This document shows, one piece after another, positions 46,219 through 54,135 of a stretch of 64,000 nucleotides of DNA. Origin of the DNA: Halioxenophilus aromaticivorans (GTDB taxonomy: Bacteria > Pseudomonadota > Gammaproteobacteria > Pseudomonadales > Cellvibrionaceae); contig NZ_AP031496.1 in NCBI RefSeq assembly GCF_042850945.1, forward strand, positions 2,728,001 through 2,792,000, in the 5' to 3' direction. Within the stretch, counting starts at the first letter, position 1; each line of letters starts with the position of its first letter. The notes beneath the pieces were generated by a model. It was given only the letters and a program-made list of their open reading frames with translations. It searched no databases and was not told the origin of the DNA. Made by a program: the position numbers and the translations under genes.

Positions 46219-46836
46219 TTATAAACGGAATTCAGCCCAGGCGGCTTCGCCATCTTGCAAAGTTACTTCTCCGTCAAAATGCATTGGCATGGGGTTGTAT
46301 CGAAGGGCTTGTTTGCAGCCAATTTCAGAAGTGAAATAGCCCCAAACGGTGAGTTCTTTAATCATGCAGATAAACGGCGCAGAACTAACAAAAGCCCGCC
46401 GAACGTTCCCCCTTTGATACCACGGGTGCTCTGCGGCGGATTGTTCCAGTTGCTGCAATAATTCCTGTTTTTGCTGGGCAGTCAGGGCCGAGAATGTTTT
46501 ACCGTAATGTTGCTTGGATTTGTCATCGACGATAATTAAACCTTTTTCAAGAGTTTCGTTTTCTTCGCTATTTAGCCAATACTGTGCCATTAATTCGATA
46601 AACGTCGGTACGGCAGCCTCTGTTGCTCCGGGGGTATCCGTTTTGGGAATGATGGTTTCTGCAATATCGGCCACCAGTGTGCGTTGTTCATTGGAATACA
46701 GCGTTGGCTTTTGCTTAACAAACGTTTTGCCCTGCAAAAAATTTTGCTGGCTCTGTGATAAGGCGAAAAGGTTTGAGGAAAAGGCGGTACCCGCAGTAAG
46801 TACTGCAGCGCACTGTAGAAATTCACGGCGATTCAT
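46219..46836 (-). CDS. Gluconate 2-dehydrogenase subunit 3-like protein (Tat signal)
   Basis: The 205-aa protein starts MNRREFLQCAAVLTAGTAF, a twin-arginine signal with RREFL. The mature part has the subunit-3 features RTLVADIAETIIPKTDTPGA (about residues 53-72) and GNVRRAFVSSAPFICMIKELTV. In gluconate, fructose and glucoside dehydrogenases this small subunit carries the flavoprotein across the membrane. It is the first gene of the leftward operon small subunit-GMC-ThuA. The third expected component, a cytochrome c, is missing here and may be the triheme protein at 36784-38112. Confidence 0.87.
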   Translation of the reverse strand: MNRREFLQCAAVLTAGTAFSSNLFALSQSQQNFLQGKTFVKQKPTLYSNEQRTLVADIAETIIPKTDTPGATEAAVPTFIELMAQYWLNSEENETLEKGLIIVDDKSKQHYGKTFSALTAQQKQELLQQLEQSAAEHPWYQRGNVRRAFVSSAPFICMIKELTVWGYFTSEIGCKQALRYNPMPMHFDGEVTLQDGEAAWAEFRL

Positions 46837-47052
46837 CCCGAATACCTATTATAGTTAAATTGTTGTCTTATAGCGTTTTAATTGTTGGAGCTGAATTTAA
46901 CCTTAAATACAGCTAGTTAAAGGCTGTGGGTATTGTATTAGGGCCTAGTCAGAAGGTTTTGTCTGTAGCCGTACATCTCAGGTTTAATAACAGATGTTAA
47001 TGCCAAGTGTTATTGGTGCTACACTCTGGCAATCTTTTTGTGGGGAGCTGCT

Positions 47053-47715
47053 ATGCGTATTTTATTAGTAGAAGATGATCAGCTGTTGGGCGAATCTCTC
47101 GCGGCCTCTATTAAAGCGGAGGGTTATTCTGTGGATTGGTTTTTGGATGGCAAGTCACTACCCATGGCGCATATCGGTGAAACCTACGACCTAGCCATGC
47201 TCGATCAGCGCCTACCGGGCCGCAGCGGTGTGGACATAATCATAGATATTCGTGCGCGCGGGCTGGATATTCCGGTTTTAATGCTAACCGCAGCGGATGC
47301 CTCCCAGGATAAGGTTGCAGGCCTAGATGCGGGGGCAGACGATTACTTAACCAAGCCGTTTGATATGGACGAGCTGTTTGCTCGTGTTAGATCTTTGCTG
47401 CGCCGTAATAGCAGTAAGCGGCCAGTGCTAATCTGTGGTGAGGTGGCCTTGGACTGTAACGCGCGTACGGTATCGGTTAACAACGAGGTTGTAGAAGACT
47501 TAACTGCCAAGGAATACGCCATTTTAGAAGCGTTAATGCGTAACAAAAACCGTTTTATTACTAAAGCACGCCTGCTGGAGACTAGCTCTAGCTGGCAGGA
47601 GGAGGTGGAATCCAATACCGTTGAGGTTTATATCTCGCGGCTACGCAAGCGGTTTGGCAAGGATTTTATCGAAACCATGCGCGGGGTCGGTTACCGCGTA
47701 TCTTCAGCGAAGTAG
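47053..47715 (+). CDS. OmpR/PhoB-family response regulator (QseB/TctD-like)
   Basis: The 220-aa protein has a receiver domain with the acidic pocket Glu7/Asp8/Asp9, phospho-acceptor Asp51, Thr79 and Lys101 (LTKPFD). A C-terminal winged helix follows, with DLTAKEYAILEALM and VEVYISRLRKRFG. The frame is open to 47038, but the ATG at 47053 (MRILLVEDD) has GGGGAG at proper spacing. The kinase gene follows 20 bases later. It diverges from the dehydrogenase operon across about 215 bases, so control of that operon is possible but unproven. Confidence 0.93.
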   Translation: MRILLVEDDQLLGESLAASIKAEGYSVDWFLDGKSLPMAHIGETYDLAMLDQRLPGRSGVDIIIDIRARGLDIPVLMLTAADASQDKVAGLDAGADDYLTKPFDMDELFARVRSLLRRNSSKRPVLICGEVALDCNARTVSVNNEVVEDLTAKEYAILEALMRNKNRFITKARLLETSSSWQEEVESNTVEVYISRLRKRFGKDFIETMRGVGYRVSSAK

Positions 47716-47735
47716 CGCAAGAGAAGTAGCCCTCA

Positions 47736-49118
47736 ATGGCAATTTCACTAAGGCGCAGGCTAACGTTGATATTACTGGGGCAAACCCTATTGGTTTGGGT
47801 TATTGCCGTAATTTTAACGACAATCTATGCGCAAAATATCATAAGAAAACAAATAGATCAGCAGCTGTATCAGTATATGGATATGGCCGTCCACACACTA
47901 ACTACAGTTATAGCCAACCCAGAAATTACCCATTATTTTGCTCGTGAACCCAATGAGCTAATCAATCGCCATAGCGATATCTCGCGTATTCGCAGGATGG
48001 GTGCCAGCGACGAGGGCCAAGCCACTAATCTCTGGTTTCCATCTTCCCACGTTGTAATTGGTGATTCTTCACCGGCATTTCCTGAGCCGGATAAAGAAGG
48101 GTTGAAACAACTTACGCTTGACGGAGCCCAGTGGCGGGTTCTGTACAAATACAGCGAACCTGTTGGGTTGTGGATAGGTGTGGGGGTTAATTTAGAAGAC
48201 GCGCAAGCCTTGGCATCGCTAACACCAGAACGCTTCATTGTACCTATCTTCATTATTATGCCCCTGTCATTGCTAGTGCTTATGGTCAGTATTCGTAAAG
48301 GAATAGAGCCTTTAAATCTATTGGCCGCTAAAATTAGTCAGCGTAATTCACAGGATTTAACACCGCTGCAGGTAAACCCGGTGCCCAGTGAAATGCAACC
48401 GGTGGTGCAGTCGTTAAACGAGTTGTTAGGCCGGGTCGCCAGCGCCATCGAGCGGGAACAGCGATTTACAGCCAACGCAGCACACGAGCTTAAAACCCCA
48501 CTGGCTGCCATCAAAGCGGAGGTCCAGAGGCATCAGCGTTCCACCTCTGATTCAAAAACCGGGGCGTTACTGGCCAATATTGATGCCCGTGTATCCCGCG
48601 CGGTAGAAACCGTCTCTCAGTTGTTAACGCTTTCAAGGCTGGATAACGGCGAGCAATTTGAAAAAACAAAAGAGGATTTGGGCCAGCTTGTAATTGAGGT
48701 TTTGGCTGAATTGGGCGCTCTGGCCATGGAAAAATCACTGGTTGTGGAAGTGCCTGACGAACTACCACAGACGTGGATTTTAGGTAATCAAGAATGGCTG
48801 ATGATTATGGTCCGTAATCTGATTGATAACGCCATAAAATATTCACCCAAGGACAGCGTCTTGGTGCTAAACGTGGCAGAACAAAACAGCGCGGCTCAGC
48901 TGACCATCGTAAACCAATGCAAACCGATCGATACCGCCGATTTAGCTCGATTGAAAGATCGGTTTTATCGGCCTGTAGCAACCAGTGAACAGGGCGTAGG
49001 GCTTGGTTTATCGATTGTTGATCGTATTGCCAAGCTCCATGGCGGTGAGATGTCTGTGAGAGTGGATAACGATGCCTCCCGGTTTATTGCATTAATTGAA
49101 TTGCCTATGTACGTATAA
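47736..49118 (+). CDS. Sensor histidine kinase (QseC/TctE-like)
   Basis: The 460-aa membrane kinase has a first helix at about residues 9-33, a periplasmic domain of about 130 residues, and a second helix at about 168-188. The dimerisation domain has AAHELKTPLAA (phospho-acceptor His250). The catalytic domain carries the N box DNAIKYSPKD and the G box GVGLGLSIVDRIAKLHGG. It pairs with the response regulator encoded just upstream. The signal is not evident. Confidence 0.92.
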   Translation: MAISLRRRLTLILLGQTLLVWVIAVILTTIYAQNIIRKQIDQQLYQYMDMAVHTLTTVIANPEITHYFAREPNELINRHSDISRIRRMGASDEGQATNLWFPSSHVVIGDSSPAFPEPDKEGLKQLTLDGAQWRVLYKYSEPVGLWIGVGVNLEDAQALASLTPERFIVPIFIIMPLSLLVLMVSIRKGIEPLNLLAAKISQRNSQDLTPLQVNPVPSEMQPVVQSLNELLGRVASAIEREQRFTANAAHELKTPLAAIKAEVQRHQRSTSDSKTGALLANIDARVSRAVETVSQLLTLSRLDNGEQFEKTKEDLGQLVIEVLAELGALAMEKSLVVEVPDELPQTWILGNQEWLMIMVRNLIDNAIKYSPKDSVLVLNVAEQNSAAQLTIVNQCKPIDTADLARLKDRFYRPVATSEQGVGLGLSIVDRIAKLHGGEMSVRVDNDASRFIALIELPMYV

Positions 49119-49255
49119 CTTTAGGCAACACTTCAACTCTTACTGCTCAGGGCTCACAACGCAAAGTCTGAAAGACAAGGGATAGGCATCCAAGCCTCGT
49201 GTGGGTACAATGCGGGCATTCAAACCAGTCCATATCTTGATAATAGAGTGTCGCT

Positions 49256-49945
49256 ATGAGGATCGAAGCCGTAAAGGTGCGCCGGCTTTATCTGGAAGTC
49301 GCCAGCCAAATCGAAAATCTCATCAAAAACGGTGAGGTCGACGTTGGCCAGAGATTGCCTTCCGAGCGGGATTTGTCCGATCAATTTGGCGTAAGCCGTC
49401 CCACTATCCGCGAGGCGATGATTGCTCTAGAGATCGCAGGCCTAGTCGAGATAAGAACCGGTTCCGGTATTTATGTGTTGGGCACTCAGCCAAAGCGATC
49501 CATCCAGGATGTCGGCCCAGGCGCCTATGAAATATTAGAAGCCCGGCGCCTTATCGAGCCAGAATTGGCGGCCCTTGCAGCTGATAATGCTAAGCCCGCC
49601 CAGCTCGACGACCTGGCCAAGGCACTAGCCGATATGGAGTGCGAGCAATCTGCTAGCAGTGTTTCTGAGGCTGCCGACAAACGCTTCCATTCCATCATCG
49701 CCGATGCATCGGGCAACAGTGCCCTGGCAGCGGTGGTGGATTGGTTGTGGCAAATGCGTATGAACTCAGAGCTCAGTACGGTGTTTCATCAAAGAGCCAG
49801 GGACGCCGGTGTTCACCCGTCGCTGGATCAACACAAGGCAGTATTCACCGCGATCGCCGCAAAAGAGTCCGAGGCTGCACGCAGTGCCATGCAGCAGCAC
49901 TTAAATGCCGCTTTGAAAGACAGTAAAACACTGCTAGATCACTAG
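49256..49945 (+). CDS. GntR/FadR-family regulator (UxuR/ExuR-like)
   Basis: The 229-aa protein has an N-terminal winged helix (RLPSERDLSDQFGVSRPTIR, about residues 33-52, then GSGIYV). A helical FCD ligand domain follows, with the metal-binding His residues in KRFHSIIADASGN and HQKA-like HKAVF near the end. Its location just before uxuB and uxuA makes a hexuronate such as fructuronate or glucuronate the probable effector. A half-site of the expected operator type lies near 50142-50149 in the following gap. Confidence 0.87.
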   Translation: MRIEAVKVRRLYLEVASQIENLIKNGEVDVGQRLPSERDLSDQFGVSRPTIREAMIALEIAGLVEIRTGSGIYVLGTQPKRSIQDVGPGAYEILEARRLIEPELAALAADNAKPAQLDDLAKALADMECEQSASSVSEAADKRFHSIIADASGNSALAAVVDWLWQMRMNSELSTVFHQRARDAGVHPSLDQHKAVFTAIAAKESEAARSAMQQHLNAALKDSKTLLDH

Positions 49946-50250
49946 CCGCCGAGTATTTCCGCGCAGCAACCCTCACCGTATCCCTTCACAGTAACTCATC
50001 ACAGCGACCGCAAAGGCAAACTAACGCCATACTCCAGTACCAACTCCGGTGGCCGGCCGGATGGCGCTACCTCAGCCGAAACGTAAACTTCATTAAAGCC
50101 GCGTATGCTTGACACATTTCAGGCAGGCGATAAACTACCCGTAAATTGGTAAGGCCACCTAGCCAGCTAGTGAAAGGCTTCATCGGTTGCCATCGGCCCT
50201 AGTGCGCTGCGCTACGGTTGGCGGCCTGAGCACATATTTGAGCGGATTTT
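49946..50250. other. Intergenic region between the regulator and uxuB
   Basis: These 305 bases separate two rightward genes. The distinctive element is the promoter and half-operator at 50109-50157. Upstream of it I see no terminator or small gene. The uxuB start at 50251 has only a weak purine-rich stretch (GAGCGG) before it. Confidence 0.4.
50109..50157 (+). promoter_or_regulatory. Probable uxuBA promoter with UxuR-like site
   Basis: A consensus -35 box TTGACA (50109-50114) is followed after 16 bases by TAAACT (50131-50136). Directly downstream is AAATTGGTAAGGCCACC (about 50141-50157), in which AATTGGT and CCACC resemble the two halves of the TGGT/ACCA operators bound by UxuR/ExuR-type regulators, though the right half is imperfect. 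Confidence 0.45.
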
Positions 50251-51747
50251 ATGACAAGACTTTCCCCCGAGTTGCTAGGCGAGTTGCCTGCCGGCGTTGA
50301 TGTGCCTAGCTATGATCGGCAGAAACTTAAACCAAGGATTGTGCATCTGGGCATCGGCGCATTTCATCGCGCCCACCAAGCAGTGTATTTAGATGATCTG
50401 CTCAACAAACAAGGCGGCGACTGGGGAATAGTCGGCGTTAGCTTACGATCCGATAGTGTTGCTAAACAGCTTCTGCCGCAGGGCGGTTTGTACACTCAGT
50501 TGGAAAAGGGAGCCGAGAATCAATTTCGAATTATAGGCTCGGTAATTGATGTCGTCGTTGCGCCGGAGGATCCGGATGCGGTTATTCAAGCCATCGCCGA
50601 CCAGCACACCGGTTTAGTATCGCTGACCATTACCGAAAAAGGGTATTGCCATAATCCTGCCACCGGCACCTTGCTAATCGATCATCCAGAAATCCAGCAA
50701 GACATCACTAACAATCTGCAGCGGCCGGTATCAGCGGTTGGGTTTATTGTGGCCGGGCTTAAGCAGCGTTATGAGCAGGGCTTCCCGGGCATCACTGTGC
50801 TCAGTTGCGATAACCTTCCCAACAATGGCCATGTGCTCCGTTGCGTGGTGAGTGAATTGGCGCGCATTATTGATCCAAAGCTTAGCGAATGGATCGACAA
50901 ACACGTAACCTTTCCTTGTTCCATGGTGGACAGAATTGTGCCCGCCACCACCGACGCAGACCTCACCTGTGTGCGCGAACGACTCGGTGTAGTAGACAAA
51001 GGCGTGGTGAGCTGCGAGCCTTTTTCTCAGTGGGTTGTGCAAAATCAATTCGCACAGCCAGTGCCGGATTACGCTGCTGTAGGCGTGCTACTAACCCAGG
51101 ATGTTTCCGCCTACGAAAAAATAAAACTGCGCTTACTGAATGGCAGCCATTCGTTAATCGCCTATTTTGGCTATGTTAACGGCTTTGACTTTGTTCATCA
51201 GGTAGTTAATCAGTCTGTATTCTTGGCGCTAATTCAGCGTTATATGACTGAAGCTCAAAGCGTATTGGGCGCGCCAACTTCTTTCGATATAGAAGGTTAC
51301 AAATCGCAACTGATAGAGCGATTTAAAAACCCTGCGTTACAGCACCAAACCTACCAAATTGCAATGGATGGTTCGCAAAAGATACCCCAGCGTTGGTTGG
51401 AGACACTAACACTGCTGCTGCAAAATGGCCGCGATACACAACTATTTGCCTTATTGATCGCCGGCTGGATCACCTATCTGCAAGGTAAACGCATTAACGG
51501 CGATAGCTTTGAAGTGATGGACCCGATGGCTAAACAGCTTAAGACCTTGCTAGAAGTGCCTGGCTCCAGCGGTGACCTAAAAGCCGACCAGAGCACCGTA
51601 GATGCGGTGATGACCTGCCAAGCTATTTTCGGCAATTTAAGTCAGCGCGCCCCTGGATTAGTACAGCAAGTTAACCACCAATATCGCATTTTAAATGAGC
51701 AGGGCGCTATTGCCGCCATTCACGCATTGCTCGGCACCATAGATTAA
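50251..51747 (+). CDS. uxuB: Fructuronate reductase / mannitol dehydrogenase family
   Basis: It reduces D-fructuronate to D-mannonate with NADH. The 498-aa protein belongs to the polyol-specific long-chain dehydrogenases. An N-terminal Rossmann region has HLGIGAFHRAHQAVY, followed by TEKGYCHNPATG and SCDNLPNNG. The catalytic region LLNGSHSLIAYFG is near residues 295-307. The pairing with uxuA and a FadR-type regulator argues for fructuronate rather than mannitol. The uxuA gene follows after 24 bases. Confidence 0.9.
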   Translation: MTRLSPELLGELPAGVDVPSYDRQKLKPRIVHLGIGAFHRAHQAVYLDDLLNKQGGDWGIVGVSLRSDSVAKQLLPQGGLYTQLEKGAENQFRIIGSVIDVVVAPEDPDAVIQAIADQHTGLVSLTITEKGYCHNPATGTLLIDHPEIQQDITNNLQRPVSAVGFIVAGLKQRYEQGFPGITVLSCDNLPNNGHVLRCVVSELARIIDPKLSEWIDKHVTFPCSMVDRIVPATTDADLTCVRERLGVVDKGVVSCEPFSQWVVQNQFAQPVPDYAAVGVLLTQDVSAYEKIKLRLLNGSHSLIAYFGYVNGFDFVHQVVNQSVFLALIQRYMTEAQSVLGAPTSFDIEGYKSQLIERFKNPALQHQTYQIAMDGSQKIPQRWLETLTLLLQNGRDTQLFALLIAGWITYLQGKRINGDSFEVMDPMAKQLKTLLEVPGSSGDLKADQSTVDAVMTCQAIFGNLSQRAPGLVQQVNHQYRILNEQGAIAAIHALLGTID

Positions 51748-51771
51748 CAATGAACAGAACAGGGAATAAAC

Positions 51772-52947
51772 ATGCAAGAAACATGGCGGTGGTTTGGCCC
51801 CAAAGACCCAATTTCTTTAAAGAAAATCGCCCAGGCTGGCGCTACGGGTATCGTAACCTCACTGCATGAGGTAGCCGTGGGTGAGTGTTGGCAGGTGGCC
51901 GATATTCAGGCTCGCAAAGACCTTATTGAAGAAGACGGCCTTAACTGGGCTGTGGTTGAAAACTTGCCCTTACACAACGACATTAAATTGCGTAAGGGTA
52001 ACTTTAAGGAATTACTGGAAAACTATTGCCAGTCTCTAATCAACCTTGGGCAATGTGGCGTCAAAACGGTTTGCTATAACTTTATGCCGGTAGTGGATTG
52101 GACCAGAACCAATTTGGATTACCGGTTGAATAATGACGCTCGAGCGCTACGATTCGAAATGAGCGATTTTGTCGCCTATGACGTCTACATTCTAAAGCGC
52201 AAAAACGCAGAAGAGTCCTACACCGATTTACAGCTCGATAACGCCGCCAAACGCTTTGTGGTCATGACCGACGAAGAAAAATCGCTGCTCGAGAAAAATA
52301 TCATTGCTGGCTTGCCCGGCGGCGAGGGCTCTTATAATCGAGAAGACATCCGTGCTGCTATTGAAGAGTTTATCGCACTAGGCGAAGCACAGTACCGAGA
52401 GAATCTATTTCAATTTTTGCGCGATGTCGTCCCCACGGCAGAGCAAGCGGGTATCGAATTGTGTATTCACCCAGACGATCCGCCGTTTTCACTGTTTGGC
52501 TTGCCTCGGGTTGTATCAACCGAAGATGATGCTGCGGCTCTTTTGGCGGCGGCGCCCAGCAAAAGCAATGGGCTGACCATGTGCGCGGGTTCCTACGGCG
52601 CTCGGGGCGATAACGACCTTGTGAGGATGATTCGACGGTTCAGTGATCGAATCTACTTTGTGCATTTGCGCAACGTCAAACGAGAAGAGGACGGCTCGTT
52701 TTACGAATCGGAACACCTCGATGGTGACAACGATATGATCGGCATTATGAGCGCGTTATTGGACGAGGAAGACCGTAGATCGAAAGAGGGCGGTGCCGTT
52801 ATTCCTATGCGACCAGACCACGGACATCTGCTTGCCGATGAACTCGACCAACCCGGCACTAATCCTGGCTATTCCTACGCCGGTAGAATGAAATCTCTAG
52901 CAGAGTTACGGGGTGCACTGCATGCGCTAGAGGCTGTAAGAAAATAA
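51772..52947 (+). CDS. uxuA: Mannonate dehydratase
   Basis: It dehydrates D-mannonate to 2-keto-3-deoxygluconate, which then enters the Entner-Doudoroff pathway. The 391-aa TIM-barrel protein has the metal and active-site blocks CIHPDDPPFSLFGLPRVVST, MCAGSYGARGDND, FVHLRNVKRE and MRPDHGHLLAD. It starts with MQETWRWFGP, the normal N-terminus, and has an AGGGAA site. It lies between uxuB and a truncated GH2 gene in one transcription unit. Confidence 0.95.
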   Translation: MQETWRWFGPKDPISLKKIAQAGATGIVTSLHEVAVGECWQVADIQARKDLIEEDGLNWAVVENLPLHNDIKLRKGNFKELLENYCQSLINLGQCGVKTVCYNFMPVVDWTRTNLDYRLNNDARALRFEMSDFVAYDVYILKRKNAEESYTDLQLDNAAKRFVVMTDEEKSLLEKNIIAGLPGGEGSYNREDIRAAIEEFIALGEAQYRENLFQFLRDVVPTAEQAGIELCIHPDDPPFSLFGLPRVVSTEDDAAALLAAAPSKSNGLTMCAGSYGARGDNDLVRMIRRFSDRIYFVHLRNVKREEDGSFYESEHLDGDNDMIGIMSALLDEEDRRSKEGGAVIPMRPDHGHLLADELDQPGTNPGYSYAGRMKSLAELRGALHALEAVRK

Positions 52948-52969
52948 CACTGTAAATTAGGGATTCTCC

Positions 52970-53914
52970 ATGAACAATAATAAACAAAAAGCGAAGCAGC
53001 GCATGATCGGTAGAAAAGTGAGTATATTGGCATGTGTTCAGGCTATGGTGACGGCCATAGTGATGTTACAAGGCTTGCCAGCACTGGCTGAGAAAGGAGA
53101 GCCAAAAGCCGAGACAAAAGTCGAGAATAATGCCGAGAAGAAAGAATCCACGCCGATGGACTTTTTCAAAGGCGAACCGGATACCGCCTATCCGGATACC
53201 AGCCCCTTACTGACTAATGTCACCGGGCGAGATTATCAATCGCTCAACGGTGAATGGAATATCGTTATTGATGAAGCTGGTATGGCTTGGAGGGTGATCA
53301 CTAAGCACGATTATTTCTCCAGTGGCGCTGGTGTAGCCGAATTTCAACATCGCTTGCTGGAGGCAAGCTTTGATGACTCTGACACCCTAGCAGTACCGGG
53401 GGATTGGAATAGCCAAAGACTTGACCTAGACCGATACCGCAGCCGAATTTTGTATCAAAAAGACGTATCACTAGAGCCCAAAGAAGACAAACGTTACTTT
53501 ATACACTTTGGTGCAGCCAACTACACCACCGATGTGTTCGTAAACGACGAGCTGGTCGGCCGCCATATCGGTGGTTATACCTCGTTTAACTTTGACATAA
53601 CGCCCTATGTTAAATCCGGCAACAACATCATCATTGCCCGAGTTGACGCGCACCTTGATGAAACCACCATTCCAACCATGCGCACCAGTGATTTCTGGAA
53701 ATACGGCGGCATTATTGGCGATGTTGGGCTGGTCACGGTAGACAATACGTTTATTGAGAATTACCACATCTACCTGGCAGACAGAGAATCCAATACCATC
53801 CAAGGCTGGGTGCAGCTGGCCGGTGATAATATAGCCAATCAATCTATTGAGCTAGGTATTAAAAAGCTTGGCGTAGAGGGGGTTGGCCATCAACGGTACG
53901 GAAACCTTAGTTAA
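52970..53914 (+). pseudogene. GH2-family glycoside hydrolase truncated by the Tn3-family transposon
   Basis: The reading frame encodes 314 aa, with a signal peptide ending near residue 40 (GLPALA). A charged linker and a GH2 N-terminal sugar-binding jelly roll follow (about residues 85-255; SLNGEWNIVID, YRSRILYQKDV, FWKYGGIIGDVGLV). The Ig-like domain begins but the frame leaves family sequence at codon about 303, exactly where the 37-base terminal repeat starts at 53879; the last 11 residues are read from transposon DNA. The catalytic barrel is absent. The intact gene probably encoded an exported beta-glucuronidase or beta-galactosidase acting ahead of UxuBA. The rest should lie beyond the transposon. 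Confidence 0.8.
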
Positions 53915-53915
53915 G
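53879..53915. repeat. Terminal inverted repeat of the Tn3-family transposon
   Basis: The 37 bases begin GGGGTTGGCC and end CCTTAGTTAAG. Tn3-family ends are about 38 bases, begin GGGG and finish in a variant of ACGTTAAG or ACGCTAAG, so this is a clear member. It sits 220 bases beyond the tnpA stop and marks the breakpoint in the GH2 gene. The 5 bases before it, TAGAG (53874-53878), would be one copy of the target duplication. Confidence 0.8.
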
Positions 53916-54135
53916 GGAAAAATACCCCTTTAATATCAATTGATTACAGTGATTCAGTATATTTGTTGATCAGGGCGGTATGGGCAGGGAAATGACCCAG
54001 CGGTGGCGTAGCTTGCATGCTTGTAGTGAAAGGGCAGGCGCTGAGCTATTGGCGTAAGCCTACTTATTGTCCTTCATCAATTCAAGCTCGGAAAGGAGAT
54101 GAGGTGCCTGACACCGTTGCATCCGGTTTAATTAC

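Noticed and set aside
53916..54135. Short plus-strand open frame near 54017-54232 inside the Tn3 end
   Set aside because: It mostly overlaps the antisense of the tnpA 3' end and has no recognisable protein features.
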